Shown one piece after another: positions 1 to 8,152 of a stretch of 64,000 bases of DNA (the first letter of the stretch is position 1; each line of letters opens with the position of its first letter). Source of the DNA: Jilunia laotingensis. GTDB taxonomy: Bacteria > Bacteroidota > Bacteroidia > Bacteroidales > Bacteroidaceae. A program made the translations under genes and the position numbers. Below the pieces are notes generated by a model. It made no database searches. It was not told the origin of the DNA and saw only the letters and a program-made list of their open reading frames with translations. The DNA lies in assembly GCF_014385165.1 (NCBI RefSeq), contig NZ_JACRTF010000001.1, forward strand, positions 3,968,001 to 4,032,000, read 5' to 3'.

Positions 1-162
1 GTCATCCTGAATGGGAGAAATCTTGTGGTTGATCTTATCGACCTTTTCGGGAACAACATCGACTGCCACTACTTCATGGTGCTGTGCCAGCAAAGTGGCA
101 ATGCTCATTCCAACGTAGCCTGTTCCGGCCACGGCTATTTTGATATCTTTAAATTCGCGCAT
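1..162 (-). CDS. Nucleotide-sugar dehydrogenase (UDP-glucose/UDP-ManNAc dehydrogenase family), N-terminal part
   Basis: Only the first 54 codons are in the window; the gene runs off the left edge. The start [20 protein letters not shown] carries the dinucleotide-binding motif GTGYVG of the UDP-glucose/GDP-mannose dehydrogenase family, followed by an acidic residue after a second beta strand (VVAVD). These enzymes oxidise a nucleotide hexose to the uronic acid for surface polysaccharide. It is the third gene of a minus-strand run after upxY and upxZ, 30 nt behind upxZ, which fits the first biosynthetic gene of a capsular polysaccharide operon. The exact substrate cannot be told from this fragment. 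Confidence 0.85.
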   Translation of the reverse strand, partial: MREFKDIKIAVAGTGYVGMSIATLLAQHHEVVAVDVVPEKVDKINHKISPIQDD

Positions 163-192
163 AAGGAATATTTAGTGCTTTAGACTCTCTTT

Positions 193-681
193 TCACTCAT
201 CAACATACTCCCACGAATAAGGATTATCCACCACATTCTGAAATTCATCAATAGCTTCCTGCTGTTCCGCTGTGATCGATGCAATATCCCACGAAGCAAT
301 AATAGCACGTGCTTCATCAGCCAAAGGCTCGTCGAACACTTCACCATAGCAAACTGTAAGCAAACGGAGTTTCAATAGTGATGCGGGAAGGGCATCGAGA
401 ATATCCCAGCACCGATCCAATACTTCCTGAACGTGTTTTTGTTTTTCACCGTGATCGATGAAAGAAGCACTGTAGCCCATCAGAAGGGCGAGACAGACAT
501 TAGCCTGCTCTTCAATGGTGGATCCCTGGAAGCCGGAATTATACAAAGCCGTAGTCAGGCGATAGACTTCACCATTACGGCGAGAAAGGTCATCGCTATA
601 AACAGGACTGCCGTCCATGCCCAAATACATCAGCTCGTGCGCAGCACGCTGAAGAGAAAAGGTTTCTTCAGAAAGAGTCAT
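193..681 (-). CDS. upxZ: UpxZ-type inhibitor of capsule transcription antitermination
   Basis: 162 residues, mostly helical and acidic, starting MTLSEETFSLQRAAHELMYL. Length, composition and the position directly behind a NusG-like upxY gene match the UpxZ family of Bacteroides capsule loci. In B. fragilis the UpxZ of one locus is known to inhibit the UpxY antiterminators of other loci, so that one capsule dominates per cell. It follows upxY by 48 nt and precedes a nucleotide-sugar dehydrogenase, so all three probably share one transcript. Assignment rests on recognition of the family plus gene order. Confidence 0.85.
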   Translation of the reverse strand: MTLSEETFSLQRAAHELMYLGMDGSPVYSDDLSRRNGEVYRLTTALYNSGFQGSTIEEQANVCLALLMGYSASFIDHGEKQKHVQEVLDRCWDILDALPASLLKLRLLTVCYGEVFDEPLADEARAIIASWDIASITAEQQEAIDEFQNVVDNPYSWEYVDE

Positions 682-729
682 AATGAATTCTGTATTTTGA
701 TTTATCTATTCGGAATTGTCTGTCGACAA

Positions 730-1278
730 TTATTTGATTACTTCTATTAGATCCGGATGGATGGTCGCCATAGCAACAGCGATAACACCTTGGATCTCGA
801 CCACCACACGACGGTCGCGAGCGCCTTTGACTTTCAGGAAAACACCCTCCTGACCTTCGAAATCACCACCGATGACACGAACCTTCGTACCTTTGGATAA
901 GTTCAACTCATCGGGTTGGAAGTACAGAAGATGGTCGTTGTAGCTACCTGCCACGGCAATGAAACGTTGCATCTCATTGTCCGGAATAATGATCTTCTGA
1001 CCACTACGGGTATCGGTGATATATTGTAAATAGGTCACCTGAGACTTGACACGCTTCACTTCAGAGGGACAGGCGTGTACAAAAAGCAGGTTGTGGACAA
1101 CAGGAACCAGGACACGGACTTTCTTACCTTTCTTTATGCTGATCTTGTATTGCATGGGAATGAAACAGCCCAAATGTTCCTTTTCGAGCAGGCGCATAGC
1201 ATCGGGCTCTCTACGGTAAGTGGCACGCATAGCATACCAGATCTTGGCTTCTTTTTCCGCTTTCATAGGATGACTCAT
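730..1278 (-). CDS. upxY: UpxY-type NusG-like transcription antiterminator
   Basis: 182 residues. An N-terminal NusG-like domain (about residues 12-105, beginning KIWYAMRATYRREPDAM) is followed by a C-terminal KOW-type domain (about 130-180, with KGTKVRVIGGDFEGQEG). UpxY proteins are locus-specific NusG paralogues that act on the 5' leader of their own capsule operon to prevent early termination. It is the first gene behind the invertible promoter at 1451-1692 and its leader is about 200 nt in the ON orientation. The start at 1278 (MSHPMKAEKEAKIW) is used; the second Met at 1266 is an alternative start. Confidence 0.92.
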   Translation of the reverse strand: MSHPMKAEKEAKIWYAMRATYRREPDAMRLLEKEHLGCFIPMQYKISIKKGKKVRVLVPVVHNLLFVHACPSEVKRVKSQVTYLQYITDTRSGQKIIIPDNEMQRFIAVAGSYNDHLLYFQPDELNLSKGTKVRVIGGDFEGQEGVFLKVKGARDRRVVVEIQGVIAVAMATIHPDLIEVIK

Positions 1279-1450
1279 TCAGAAAAGGGTGTTCCCTCGG
1301 GGCTTTGAAATCCGTACATACTCTTGAATTTCAATCATTTGCGAACGCTTTATATAGAATACGACAAGCTTTGCGTCCCTCTTGCCAACTGATTTGTTGT
1401 AGCTGTTCATTACCTAATGGTAAAAAGCTGGAAACGAACGAGAAATAAGA

Positions 1451-1486
1451 AAAAGTGTTTCAATAGACGTTCGTTTAATGGAACGC
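1451..1486 (+). repeat. Left arm of invertible capsule promoter (36-bp inverted repeat)
   Basis: Positions 1451-1486 are the exact reverse complement of 1657-1692, 36 of 36 bases. The match ends at 1450/1693 outside and 1487/1656 inside. Such perfect arms flanking a promoter are the recombination sites of phase-variable capsule promoters in Bacteroides, inverted by a serine or tyrosine recombinase. No recombinase gene is visible in the window. Confidence 0.95.
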
Positions 1487-1656
1487 TTTTTTTACAACGA
1501 TTTTTCGATACAATATTCATAAAAGCAGACAGATAAATCCTCAATTTTATTTTTCATGTAGACACCTAAAAAACAGGTGTTTAACCACGGATAAACAAAC
1601 ATTAAAATATTTTTTTTATTAAACATTTTGCTATTATGAAAATACCCCATATCTTT
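1487..1656. promoter_or_regulatory. Invertible promoter segment of the capsule locus, drawn OFF
   Basis: The 170-bp segment between the 36-bp arms is AT-rich and contains no gene. It carries one consensus Bacteroides promoter at its right end: -33 TTTG at 1627-1630, 19 bp spacer, -7 TATCTTTG at 1650-1657. The last G of the -7 box is the first base of the right arm, and the left arm supplies the same G on inversion, so the box is rebuilt exactly in either orientation. Here it reads rightward, away from upxY at 1278, so the capsule operon is OFF with respect to this promoter. Confidence 0.92.
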
Positions 1657-1657
1657 G
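1627..1657 (+). promoter_or_regulatory. Sigma-ABfr promoter inside the invertible segment
   Basis: -33 TTTG (1627-1630), spacer of 19 bp, -7 TATCTTTG (1650-1657), a full match to the Bacteroides consensus. Transcription should begin inside the right 36-bp arm and run toward the small reading frames at 1871-2226. After inversion the same promoter would transcribe upxY. Confidence 0.9.
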
Positions 1658-1692
1658 CGTTCCATTAAACGAACGTCTATTGAAACACTTTT
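1657..1692 (-). repeat. Right arm of invertible capsule promoter (36-bp inverted repeat)
   Basis: Exact reverse complement of 1451-1486; see the left arm. The start of any transcript from the promoter lies within this arm in the present orientation. Confidence 0.95.
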
Positions 1693-1870
1693 CTCCAATC
1701 GCATTATCATGCAGTGTGTCAATTAATTATTATCTAAAACATCCATATTTACAGATATAATTTTACCATTCTCTTTCCGATACTGAAATAAATTCGGCAC
1801 CTTTGTCTTTTTCGTACAATTTAACATTGAGTTTATCAACCGCTATTTCATAGCATAAAAAAGAATACAA

Positions 1871-2226
1871 ATGACGACAAGGGATGTATCAAAAAAAAGA
1901 GAAGTAAAAAAGTTTTAACTGCTAAGAAACAATCTGTTAACGGAAACAAAGCCCCCAGCCGGAAAGATGGTATCCAAGGAATTCTTTTTAACCATGAGGA
2001 TGTGATACGGTATTTCATTTCAATCTATCAGAAGGGGTACATGGGAGAAAAAATGAAGACATACAAGTCCCACCTGGCCCGTTTCCTGGCTGAAAAAGGA
2101 TTACTTGTCTACATTGAGAACGGGGAATGCAAATCATTAAGCGAAAGGTCGATAGCAACCTACATCTCCACCGTCTTCAGGGAGGACAGGAAGCCGAGGA
2201 ATTATCAGGACAAAAAACAGAAATGA
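1871..2226 (+). pseudogene. Small unrecognised protein, reading frame split at an A8 run
   Basis: An ATG at 1871 opens a frame (MTTRDVSKKREVKKF) that stops at 1916-1918. A -1 shift at the run of eight A at 1891-1898 joins it to a longer open frame (open from 1831, no ATG) that continues to the TGA at 2224-2226. The joined product is about 118 residues: Lys-rich N-terminus, then a mostly helical part containing KTYKSHLARFLAEKG and SERSIATYISTVF. A GTG at 2002 could start a shorter 74-residue protein instead. The YKSHLARFL pattern loosely recalls core-binding domains of tyrosine recombinases, but this is weak. It may be a degraded gene, a phase-variable gene or a sequencing error. Confidence 0.4.
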
Positions 2227-2387
2227 CCGGCCACGCGTTTTCTCAATCCGTCCCAAGGGACAGCCGCCTTATCTTTGCCGCGGGTTGAAGCTGACTATGG
2301 AGAGGAATGCCGTCCTGACGTCGGGCGCCATTCCTCGTCCATAAGACGAACAGACCGGAAATGAATCGTTTAATCTAAAATTAAAGA

Positions 2388-2739
2388 ATGATGAAAAAGC
2401 AAAAACGGGGGGAATCACAAAGTGAAGCCATGAGGCAAAGGTGGGAAAGGCGTATCGTTGCCGAAAAGGCATACGACGGGAACACCGCGGAATGGATGGC
2501 ACTGAGACTGGAAGCATTGTTGGACCACATGCTGTGCGGGCATGCACTGATCGCCTATCGCAAGCAGAATGGGGAGTTCAGGCTCGTAAAAGCGACGCTG
2601 GTCCATTACCGGGGGGGACTTCCACAAGGAATTCGATCCCGGCAAAATCGATGGTGCCGTTGTCCACTGGGACGTCGAGCAACAGGGCTGGAGAACCTTC
2701 CAGGTGGAGAATTTCCTTGAATGGAGACCTGTAATCTGA
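2388..2739 (+). pseudogene. SH3-barrel/DUF2693-like small protein, frameshifted at a G7 run
   Basis: The frame from ATG 2388 reads MMKKQKRGESQSEAMRQRWE... and passes into noise after the seven G at 2611-2617. Removing one G restores a coherent C-terminus, GDFHKEFDPGKIDG then VVHWDVEQQGWRTFQVENF, ending at TGA 2737-2739, for about 116 residues. The ending W-D-V-E-x-x-G-W-R-x-F-x-V-E-N resembles the C-terminal strand pattern of small Bacteroides SH3-like proteins (DUF2693/WYL_2 type), whose function is unknown to me. The uncorrected product is 110 residues with a Cys/Arg/Gly-rich tail. Homopolymer slippage, decay or a base-calling error are all possible. Confidence 0.55.
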
Positions 2740-3277
2740 TAAAAAAGAAGATTGACAATGATTGGCGACTGGCAAGCCGCGACAACACGAGACACACCGG
2801 TCGCTAATCATTAAACTATAATCACCAATTTAACGTTTGGAAGGATGCTACGAGCCGTAGAAAAAGGGATTTAAGCAAATTGCCCCACCTGTTAATAGAA
2901 ATCACCAACGAGAAAAACAAAAGTAGGAAACCTGAAAATGTAAACATCCTGCCGACAAAAATGGGAGTAAACCCTGAAAGTGCGGACATTTCCGGACAAA
3001 GCAAAGTAAAGCATAGTAGAGCAGAGAAAAGACAGAGATGAGTACCATCCGACTTCCCTGCCCGAACCACCGGCCTATGCGCTCAAGATGAAAGATGATC
3101 ACTGATTTATCTCAAAGGAAAACTAGTATTTTAACGCTCTCTTAAAATACTAATTAATACGCCTTTAAATATGTATTCTTTATATGATAGAAACTAATAC
3201 TCTGAAACGAAATATTAATCATTAAAGGATGCAGGAGTAAAGCTTAGTTTGTACAATAAAAGTTCAAGGTACTCATA
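2740..3277. other. Gene-poor stretch with two imperfect 28-nt direct repeats
   Basis: I see no convincing gene in these 540 bases. Two related units, 2931-2959 and 2973-3000, share CCTGAAA then ACAT and a shared CCG-ACAAA end. The reading frames through them on the minus strand (SGF repeats) look like by-products of the repeat. The last 150 bases are very AT-rich and lie downstream of the Crp/Fnr-type gene. Confidence 0.5.
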
Positions 3278-3868
3278 CTATTTCTTTATTTTTCCTTCAT
3301 TGATCAGTTCTGATAATGCCCTGGCCAATGACGGGCGGGTAACTCCCAGTTTCTGAGCCACTTCTTGCTGGTTATGAATAGTGGGATGTGTATCCAAATA
3401 GTTCAACAAACGGGTTTTCAGATTCTGCAAAGCAAACTCATTCAGTTTCTTACTCAAAAACACACTGCGGTCTGATATATCTTTCAAGAAATTCTGCATA
3501 ACCAACGGATTCAAATGCATGAATTCCAAAAAGCGCTCTTTACTTATTATAAAAACTTTACAAGGTTTTATAGCCTCTATATTAACCGGAAAACGACTTT
3601 CAGTTGCAAAAATAAATGCAGAAGCAAGCAGGCAGGGAGCTTCGATTTCTTCTATCGTCAGTTCCTTCCCTTCTTCGTTTATCATTCCTGCCCGTACAAC
3701 TCCTGAAGCAAGAATATACAATCCCTTACACAAGTTACCTTGTCGGGCAATAATATCATCCGAATCAAAGTGTTTTAAACAATTTGGAGAACCGAATAGA
3801 AAAGCAATCAGTTCTTCCTCCTTTATCCCCTGAAAAGGGGCTATTTGTGATAATTCCGTCAATTCCAT
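3278..3868 (-). CDS. Crp/Fnr-family transcription regulator, HcpR-like
   Basis: 196 residues. The N-terminal cyclic-nucleotide-binding-like barrel spans about residues 8-125, and the C-terminal winged helix-turn-helix about 145-196 (QQEVAQKLGVTRPSLARALS). There is no Cys cluster of the Fnr type; HcpR members sense NO through haem. It is divergent from hcp and ric with a 112-bp shared intergenic region holding a perfect palindrome, so control of that operon in response to nitrosative stress is the simplest reading. The assignment to HcpR specifically is by context. Confidence 0.8.
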   Translation of the reverse strand: MELTELSQIAPFQGIKEEELIAFLFGSPNCLKHFDSDDIIARQGNLCKGLYILASGVVRAGMINEEGKELTIEEIEAPCLLASAFIFATESRFPVNIEAIKPCKVFIISKERFLEFMHLNPLVMQNFLKDISDRSVFLSKKLNEFALQNLKTRLLNYLDTHPTIHNQQEVAQKLGVTRPSLARALSELINEGKIKK

Positions 3869-3934
3869 ACTACTTTTTAACTGTTATTCGTATCCACTGT
3901 AACATATGGTACAACTTGAAAAGTACAAACCATC

Positions 3935-3952
3935 TACTTTTGCACAAAAGTA
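3935..3952 (+). promoter_or_regulatory. Palindromic operator overlapping the hcp promoter -7 box
   Basis: TACTTTTG-CA-CAAAAGTA is a perfect 8+8 palindrome with a 2-nt centre. Its left half is also a perfect Bacteroides -7 box (TAnnTTTG), 38 nt before the hcp ATG. A regulator bound here would cover the -7 element. The divergent Crp/Fnr-type protein is the natural candidate. No good -33 TTTG is seen at the usual distance. Confidence 0.65.
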
Positions 3953-3980
3953 ATAGAAATCATTAAAATGAAAAAAAGAT

Positions 3981-5636
3981 ATGGAAAATAACATGTTTTG
4001 TTTCCAATGTCAGGAAACAGCCAAAGGTTTCGGTTGTACCTTGAAGGGTGTTTGTGGGAAAAATGCAACTACGGCACGTGCTATGGACTTGTTACTATTT
4101 GTAGTACGGGGAGTTTCTGTTGCAGCAGATCAGTTGCATCAACACTCCCTTCCAGTCGGAGAAGAAGTGGATAATTTCATTGTAGACGCTTTGTTCTGTA
4201 CTATTACCAATGCCAATTTCGATGATGAAAGCATTATGAAACGCATAGACAAAGGATTGGCAATGCGTGACGACCTTAAACGTCAGGCTGCTACCGAAGG
4301 TATTCCCCTACCGGAAGTAGATGAGCTGAGTTGGACAGGCAACCGCGCAGCATACGATGCAAAGGCCGCCACTGTCGGTGTCCTACGTGAAAAGAACGAA
4401 GATCTGCGTTCATTAAAAGAGCTGATAGTGTATGGCCTGAAGGGAATGGCCGCCTACTTGGAACATGCTATGAGATTGGGGTATAATGATGAGAGTATTC
4501 ATCGTTTCATGCAAAATGCCATAGCTAAAATTACCACAGAATATTTATCCGCAGATGAACTGACTGCACTGGTGCTGAAAACAGGTGAAGTGGGTGTACA
4601 GACCATGGCTTTACTTGACAAAGCGAATACCTCCAACTATGGCAACCCGGAAATCACCCATGTAAACATCGGAGCAGGTACCCGTCCCGGTATATTGATA
4701 AGCGGACACGATCTGCATGATCTGGAAGAACTTTTGGAACAGACAAAAGACAGCGGTGTGGATATATACACACATGGCGAAATGCTCCCTGCACATTACT
4801 ATCCGGCATTCAAAAAGTATGCACATTTTGCAGGAAATTACGGAAACGCATGGTGGAAGCAACGGGAAGAGTTTACATCTTTTAATGGCCCTATTCTGTT
4901 TACCACAAATTGCATCGTTCCTCCTCTGCCAAACGCCACTTACAAAGAACGTATGTTTACCACCAACTCCACTGGATACCCCGGCTGCAAGCATATCGTA
5001 GCAGATGAAAACGGACAAAAGGACTATACTGAAATTATAGAGATAGCCAAACAATGTGCCGCACCGACTGAGATCGAACATGGTGAGATCATTGGAGGGT
5101 TTGCACACAATCAGGTATTACAACTGGCAGAGAAGGTAGTGGAAGCCGTAAAGAGCGGTGCTATCCGTAAATTCATCGTCATGGCAGGTTGTGACGGGCG
5201 TATGCGCGGTCGTGATTATTACACCTCCTTTGCAGAGATGCTCCCAAAAGATACAGTCATTCTGACCGCAGGATGTGCTAAATATCGTTATAACAAGCTG
5301 GCTTTGGGTGACATTAATGGTATCCCGCGTGTTTTAGATGCAGGACAGTGTAACGACAGTTATTCATTAGCAGTCATCGCCCTTAAATTGAAAGAGGTAT
5401 TCGGATTGCATGACATCAACGAACTACCTATTGTTTATAATATCGCTTGGTATGAACAGAAAGCTGTGATTGTATTGTTGGCATTGCTTAGTTTGGGAGT
5501 AAAAGAAATCCATCTCGGCCCCACCCTGCCTGCATTCCTCTCACCTAATGTGGCGAAAGTACTGGTCGAGAACTTTGGGATAAGCGGTATCGGCACTGTA
5601 GAAAGTGACATGAAAAAATTTGGATTAATAAACTAA
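3981..5636 (+). CDS. hcp: Hybrid cluster protein (hydroxylamine/NO reductase)
   Basis: 551 residues, full length. The N-terminal cluster motif is C-x2-C-x8-C-x5-C ([21 protein letters not shown]), the tight spacing of the [4Fe-4S] class found in anaerobes. Cys residues for the hybrid 4Fe-2O-2S cluster are seen in TNCIVPP, GYPGCKH, AGCAKY and DAGQCNDS. Hcp reduces NO to N2O and hydroxylamine to ammonia in the cytoplasm and protects against nitrosative stress. It is followed 8 nt later by ric, and preceded by the palindromic promoter region shared with the Crp/Fnr-type regulator. Confidence 0.97.
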   Translation: MENNMFCFQCQETAKGFGCTLKGVCGKNATTARAMDLLLFVVRGVSVAADQLHQHSLPVGEEVDNFIVDALFCTITNANFDDESIMKRIDKGLAMRDDLKRQAATEGIPLPEVDELSWTGNRAAYDAKAATVGVLREKNEDLRSLKELIVYGLKGMAAYLEHAMRLGYNDESIHRFMQNAIAKITTEYLSADELTALVLKTGEVGVQTMALLDKANTSNYGNPEITHVNIGAGTRPGILISGHDLHDLEELLEQTKDSGVDIYTHGEMLPAHYYPAFKKYAHFAGNYGNAWWKQREEFTSFNGPILFTTNCIVPPLPNATYKERMFTTNSTGYPGCKHIVADENGQKDYTEIIEIAKQCAAPTEIEHGEIIGGFAHNQVLQLAEKVVEAVKSGAIRKFIVMAGCDGRMRGRDYYTSFAEMLPKDTVILTAGCAKYRYNKLALGDINGIPRVLDAGQCNDSYSLAVIALKLKEVFGLHDINELPIVYNIAWYEQKAVIVLLALLSLGVKEIHLGPTLPAFLSPNVAKVLVENFGISGIGTVESDMKKFGLIN

Positions 5637-5644
5637 TAAACGGA

Positions 5645-6382
5645 ATGATTATGAAACAGAAAGATTATAACTCATGTACAGTCGGAGAAATTGTAGCCGA
5701 CAACTTTGCTACTGCCAAAGTATTCTCCCGTTACCATATTGATTTTTGCTGTCATGGCAATACTCCGTTTACAGAGGCTTGTCGGAATCGCGGCATTGAT
5801 CCCGAAGTGGTAGTGCGTGAATTGGATGCATTGCAGGAAAATATGGAAAATAATGTTCCCGACTTTGCCGGATGGCCCATCGATTTATTAATAGATTATG
5901 TATTGAAGATACATCATCGGGGCATCCGCGCCAAAGGACCACAGATAGAGGTGTTATTGAATAAGGTAACAGAAGTACACTCAAAGAATCACCCTGAATT
6001 ATTACAGATTCAGGCACTATTCCGCGACTCTCTGTCAGATTTAAATAATCACTTGCTGAAAGAAGAAAATGTATTGTTTCCTTATGTATATGAAATGTTT
6101 CAGGCCAAAGAGAAAGGACGAAAAACTGCAAAATTCCATTGCGACACCATTCTGTATCCCATCGAGGTCATGGAAAGTGAGCATAGCCTTGAGGGCGAAC
6201 GTTTTGAGAAAATTTCTTTATTGACCAACAAATTTACTGCTCCTGAAGATGCTTGTGCCAGTTTTCGCCTAGTATTGCAACAGTTGAGGCAGTTTGATGA
6301 AGCCCTACATGAACACATTCATTTGGAAAATAATATCATATTCCCCGGTGCATTGAAATTGGAGAAAGAAGTGACAGTCTAA
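5645..6382 (+). CDS. ric: Iron-sulfur cluster repair di-iron protein (Ric/ScdA/YtfE)
   Basis: 245 residues. The N-terminal ScdA/DUF542 domain (about 8-60) has the conserved FCCHG. The C-terminal hemerythrin-like domain (about 85-235) carries His/Glu ligands in KIHHRGIR, HLLKEENVLFPY, ESEHSLEGE and HEHIHLENNIIFP. Ric proteins repair iron-sulfur clusters damaged by NO or oxidants. It lies 8 nt behind hcp, probably in the same transcript, and completes a nitrosative-stress module. The start at 5645 (MIMKQK) or 5651 (MKQK) cannot be separated. Confidence 0.93.
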   Translation: MIMKQKDYNSCTVGEIVADNFATAKVFSRYHIDFCCHGNTPFTEACRNRGIDPEVVVRELDALQENMENNVPDFAGWPIDLLIDYVLKIHHRGIRAKGPQIEVLLNKVTEVHSKNHPELLQIQALFRDSLSDLNNHLLKEENVLFPYVYEMFQAKEKGRKTAKFHCDTILYPIEVMESEHSLEGERFEKISLLTNKFTAPEDACASFRLVLQQLRQFDEALHEHIHLENNIIFPGALKLEKEVTV

Positions 6383-6448
6383 TTCTCCAGATTCGCCACG
6401 TGAGAACTGCCTGAAACCGCTGTTTTTTGCCGAAGCGGGGAAAAAGAA

Positions 6449-6480
6449 AAAGCTCTGAAATCCTTGAATTTCAGAGCTTT
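6449..6480. terminator. Bidirectional hairpin terminator between ric and tRNA-Asp
   Basis: Perfect 13-bp stem (6449-6461 with 6468-6480) around a 6-nt loop, flanked by A-rich sequence on the left and T-rich on the right, so it can serve the hcp-ric transcript and the convergent tRNA transcript. Confidence 0.85.
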
Positions 6481-6504
6481 ACTTTAATTTTCTATTTGCT
6501 TTCG

Positions 6505-6578
6505 CGGTGCGCACGAGGCTCGAACTCGTGACCCCATGCGTGACAGGCATGTATTCTAACCAACTGAACTAGCGCACC
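6505..6578 (-). tRNA. tRNA-Asp (anticodon GTC)
   Basis: The 74-nt gene has a 7-bp acceptor stem GGTGCGC/GCGCACC, a T arm with GTTCGAGCC, and an anticodon arm CATGC-CTGTCAC-GCATG giving anticodon GTC, with discriminator G. CCA is not encoded. It stands alone, with its own promoter just upstream. Confidence 0.97.
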
Positions 6579-6617
6579 AAATTTATTTTTAATTGCTATC
6601 TCTCCTAATTGCGAGTG

Positions 6618-6648
6618 CAAAGGTAGATATTTTTTTCATATTCACAAT
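6618..6648 (-). promoter_or_regulatory. Promoter of tRNA-Asp
   Basis: On the minus strand the -7 box TACCTTTG occupies 6625-6618, with ATTG (one off TTTG) 19 bp upstream at 6648-6645. It lies 40 nt ahead of the tRNA 5' end. Confidence 0.7.
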
Positions 6649-6705
6649 AGAATTGGGAAAAAAATGAGAATATATTTCCACCAAATAACTCTTATGCAAA
6701 AAAAC

Positions 6706-6735
6706 TTTTATAACTAAATTTATTCTTTATCTTTG
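6706..6735 (+). promoter_or_regulatory. Promoter of the aminotransferase gene
   Basis: -7 TATCTTTG at 6728-6735 with TTTT at 6706-6709, 18 bp upstream. The leader to the ATG at 6765 is about 23 nt. Confidence 0.75.
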
Positions 6736-6764
6736 TAGCTCAGAATCCTAACTTAATTAGAGAC

Positions 6765-8081
6765 ATGAAAAATACACCTATTAAAAAAGAGTTGATTGAT
6801 AAGACAATCGAAGATTTTCAAATTGCAGACTTTGCTAAAGCAACAATTCGTGAAGTACAAGCTATCGCTGCTAATGCAGAAGCCAGTTCCGGAGTAGAGT
6901 TCATCAAAATGGAAATGGGAGTTCCCGGTCTACCGGCATCGGCAGTCGGAGTACAAGCAGAAATTGAGGCATTGCAAAATGGAGTAGCAAGATTATACCC
7001 AAACATCAATGGAATAGCTGAATTGAAAAAAGAAGCATCCCGGTTCATCAAGGCATTTATCAATGTTGATTTGAAACCGGAAGGATGTGTAGCCGTTACC
7101 GGATCTATGCAAGGAACTTATGCATCTTTCCTTGCTTGCAGCCAATGTAATGAAGAAAAAGATACGGTTCTTTTTATTGATCCCGGTTTCCCTGTACAAA
7201 AACAACAACTGATTGTCATGGGACAAAAATATGAAACATTCGATGTTTATGATTACAGGGGAGAGAAACTAAGAGAGAAACTGGAAAGTTATCTGAAAAA
7301 AGGAAATGTATCAGCTATTGTTTATTCCAATCCTAATAATCCGAGTTGGATTTGCCTAAATGATCAAGAACTACGGATCATTGGTGAACTGGCAACTAAA
7401 TACGATGTCATAGTTTTAGAAGATTTGGCCTATTTTGCAATGGACTTCAGAAAAGATTTAGGCACGCCATTCCAACCTCCCTTCCAACCATCGGTAGCAC
7501 ATTATACAGACAATTACATCTTGTTGATTTCAGGATCAAAAGCATTTAGCTATGCCGGACAGCGAATCGGTGTAAGCTGTATTTCCGACAAACTCTATCA
7601 CCGTAGTTATCCTGGACTAACCAAACGTTACGGAGGCGGTACTTTCGGTACGGTATTCATTCATCGCATTTTATACGCACTTTCTTCTGGTACTAGTCAT
7701 TCTGCACAATTTGCTATGGCAGCTATGCTAAAAGCAGCGAACGATGGACAATATAATTTCCTCGATGAAGTGAAAATATACGGAGAACGTGCCCGGAAAC
7801 TGAAAGATATTTTCCTCCGTCATGGTTTCCATCTCGTATACGATACAGACCTGGACGAACCAATTGCCGATGGATTCTATTTCACAATCGGTTATCCGGG
7901 AATGACAAGTGGAGAATTAGCTAAAGAACTGATGTATTATGGTGTCAGTGCCATTTCACTTGTTACAACCGGTAGTCACCAACAAGGTTTACGCGCATGC
8001 ACATCTTTTATAAAAGACCATCAGTATGAACAATTGGATGAAAGGATGAAAATCTTTGCAGAGAACCATCCAATATCATAA
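6765..8081 (+). CDS. PLP-dependent class I/II aminotransferase
   Basis: 438 residues. Fold-type I features: substrate/PLP loop [12 protein letters not shown] near residue 110, [10 protein letters not shown] near 187, [11 protein letters not shown] near 220, the PLP-Lys in [14 protein letters not shown] near 260, and the C-terminal Arg motif GLRACTSF near 410. It is an amino acid aminotransferase of the aspartate-aminotransferase superfamily; the substrate is not determined. It has its own promoter and appears monocistronic, with the next gene 71 nt away. Confidence 0.88.
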   Translation: MKNTPIKKELIDKTIEDFQIADFAKATIREVQAIAANAEASSGVEFIKMEMGVPGLPASAVGVQAEIEALQNGVARLYPNINGIAELKKEASRFIKAFINVDLKPEGCVAVTGSMQGTYASFLACSQCNEEKDTVLFIDPGFPVQKQQLIVMGQKYETFDVYDYRGEKLREKLESYLKKGNVSAIVYSNPNNPSWICLNDQELRIIGELATKYDVIVLEDLAYFAMDFRKDLGTPFQPPFQPSVAHYTDNYILLISGSKAFSYAGQRIGVSCISDKLYHRSYPGLTKRYGGGTFGTVFIHRILYALSSGTSHSAQFAMAAMLKAANDGQYNFLDEVKIYGERARKLKDIFLRHGFHLVYDTDLDEPIADGFYFTIGYPGMTSGELAKELMYYGVSAISLVTTGSHQQGLRACTSFIKDHQYEQLDERMKIFAENHPIS

Positions 8082-8152
8082 AAAACACATGCAAAAAGAA
8101 AAAAAAGAGGAAGATCGTTTGTTCCTCTAAAATAAATCTTTATATTTATGGC

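Noticed and set aside
1492..1722. 76-residue reading frame on the minus strand across the invertible segment
   Set aside because: It spans the right inverted repeat and the promoter and has no coding features; it is an accident of AT-rich DNA.
2415..2811. Overlapping minus-strand frames of 63-126 residues
   Set aside because: They are shadows of the frameshifted gene at 2388-2739, which has the coherent protein on the plus strand.
2822..3102. Minus-strand frames of 66-82 residues rich in Phe/Leu
   Set aside because: Hydrophobic content comes from the complement of A-rich DNA and the direct repeat at 2931-3000; no start context or family.
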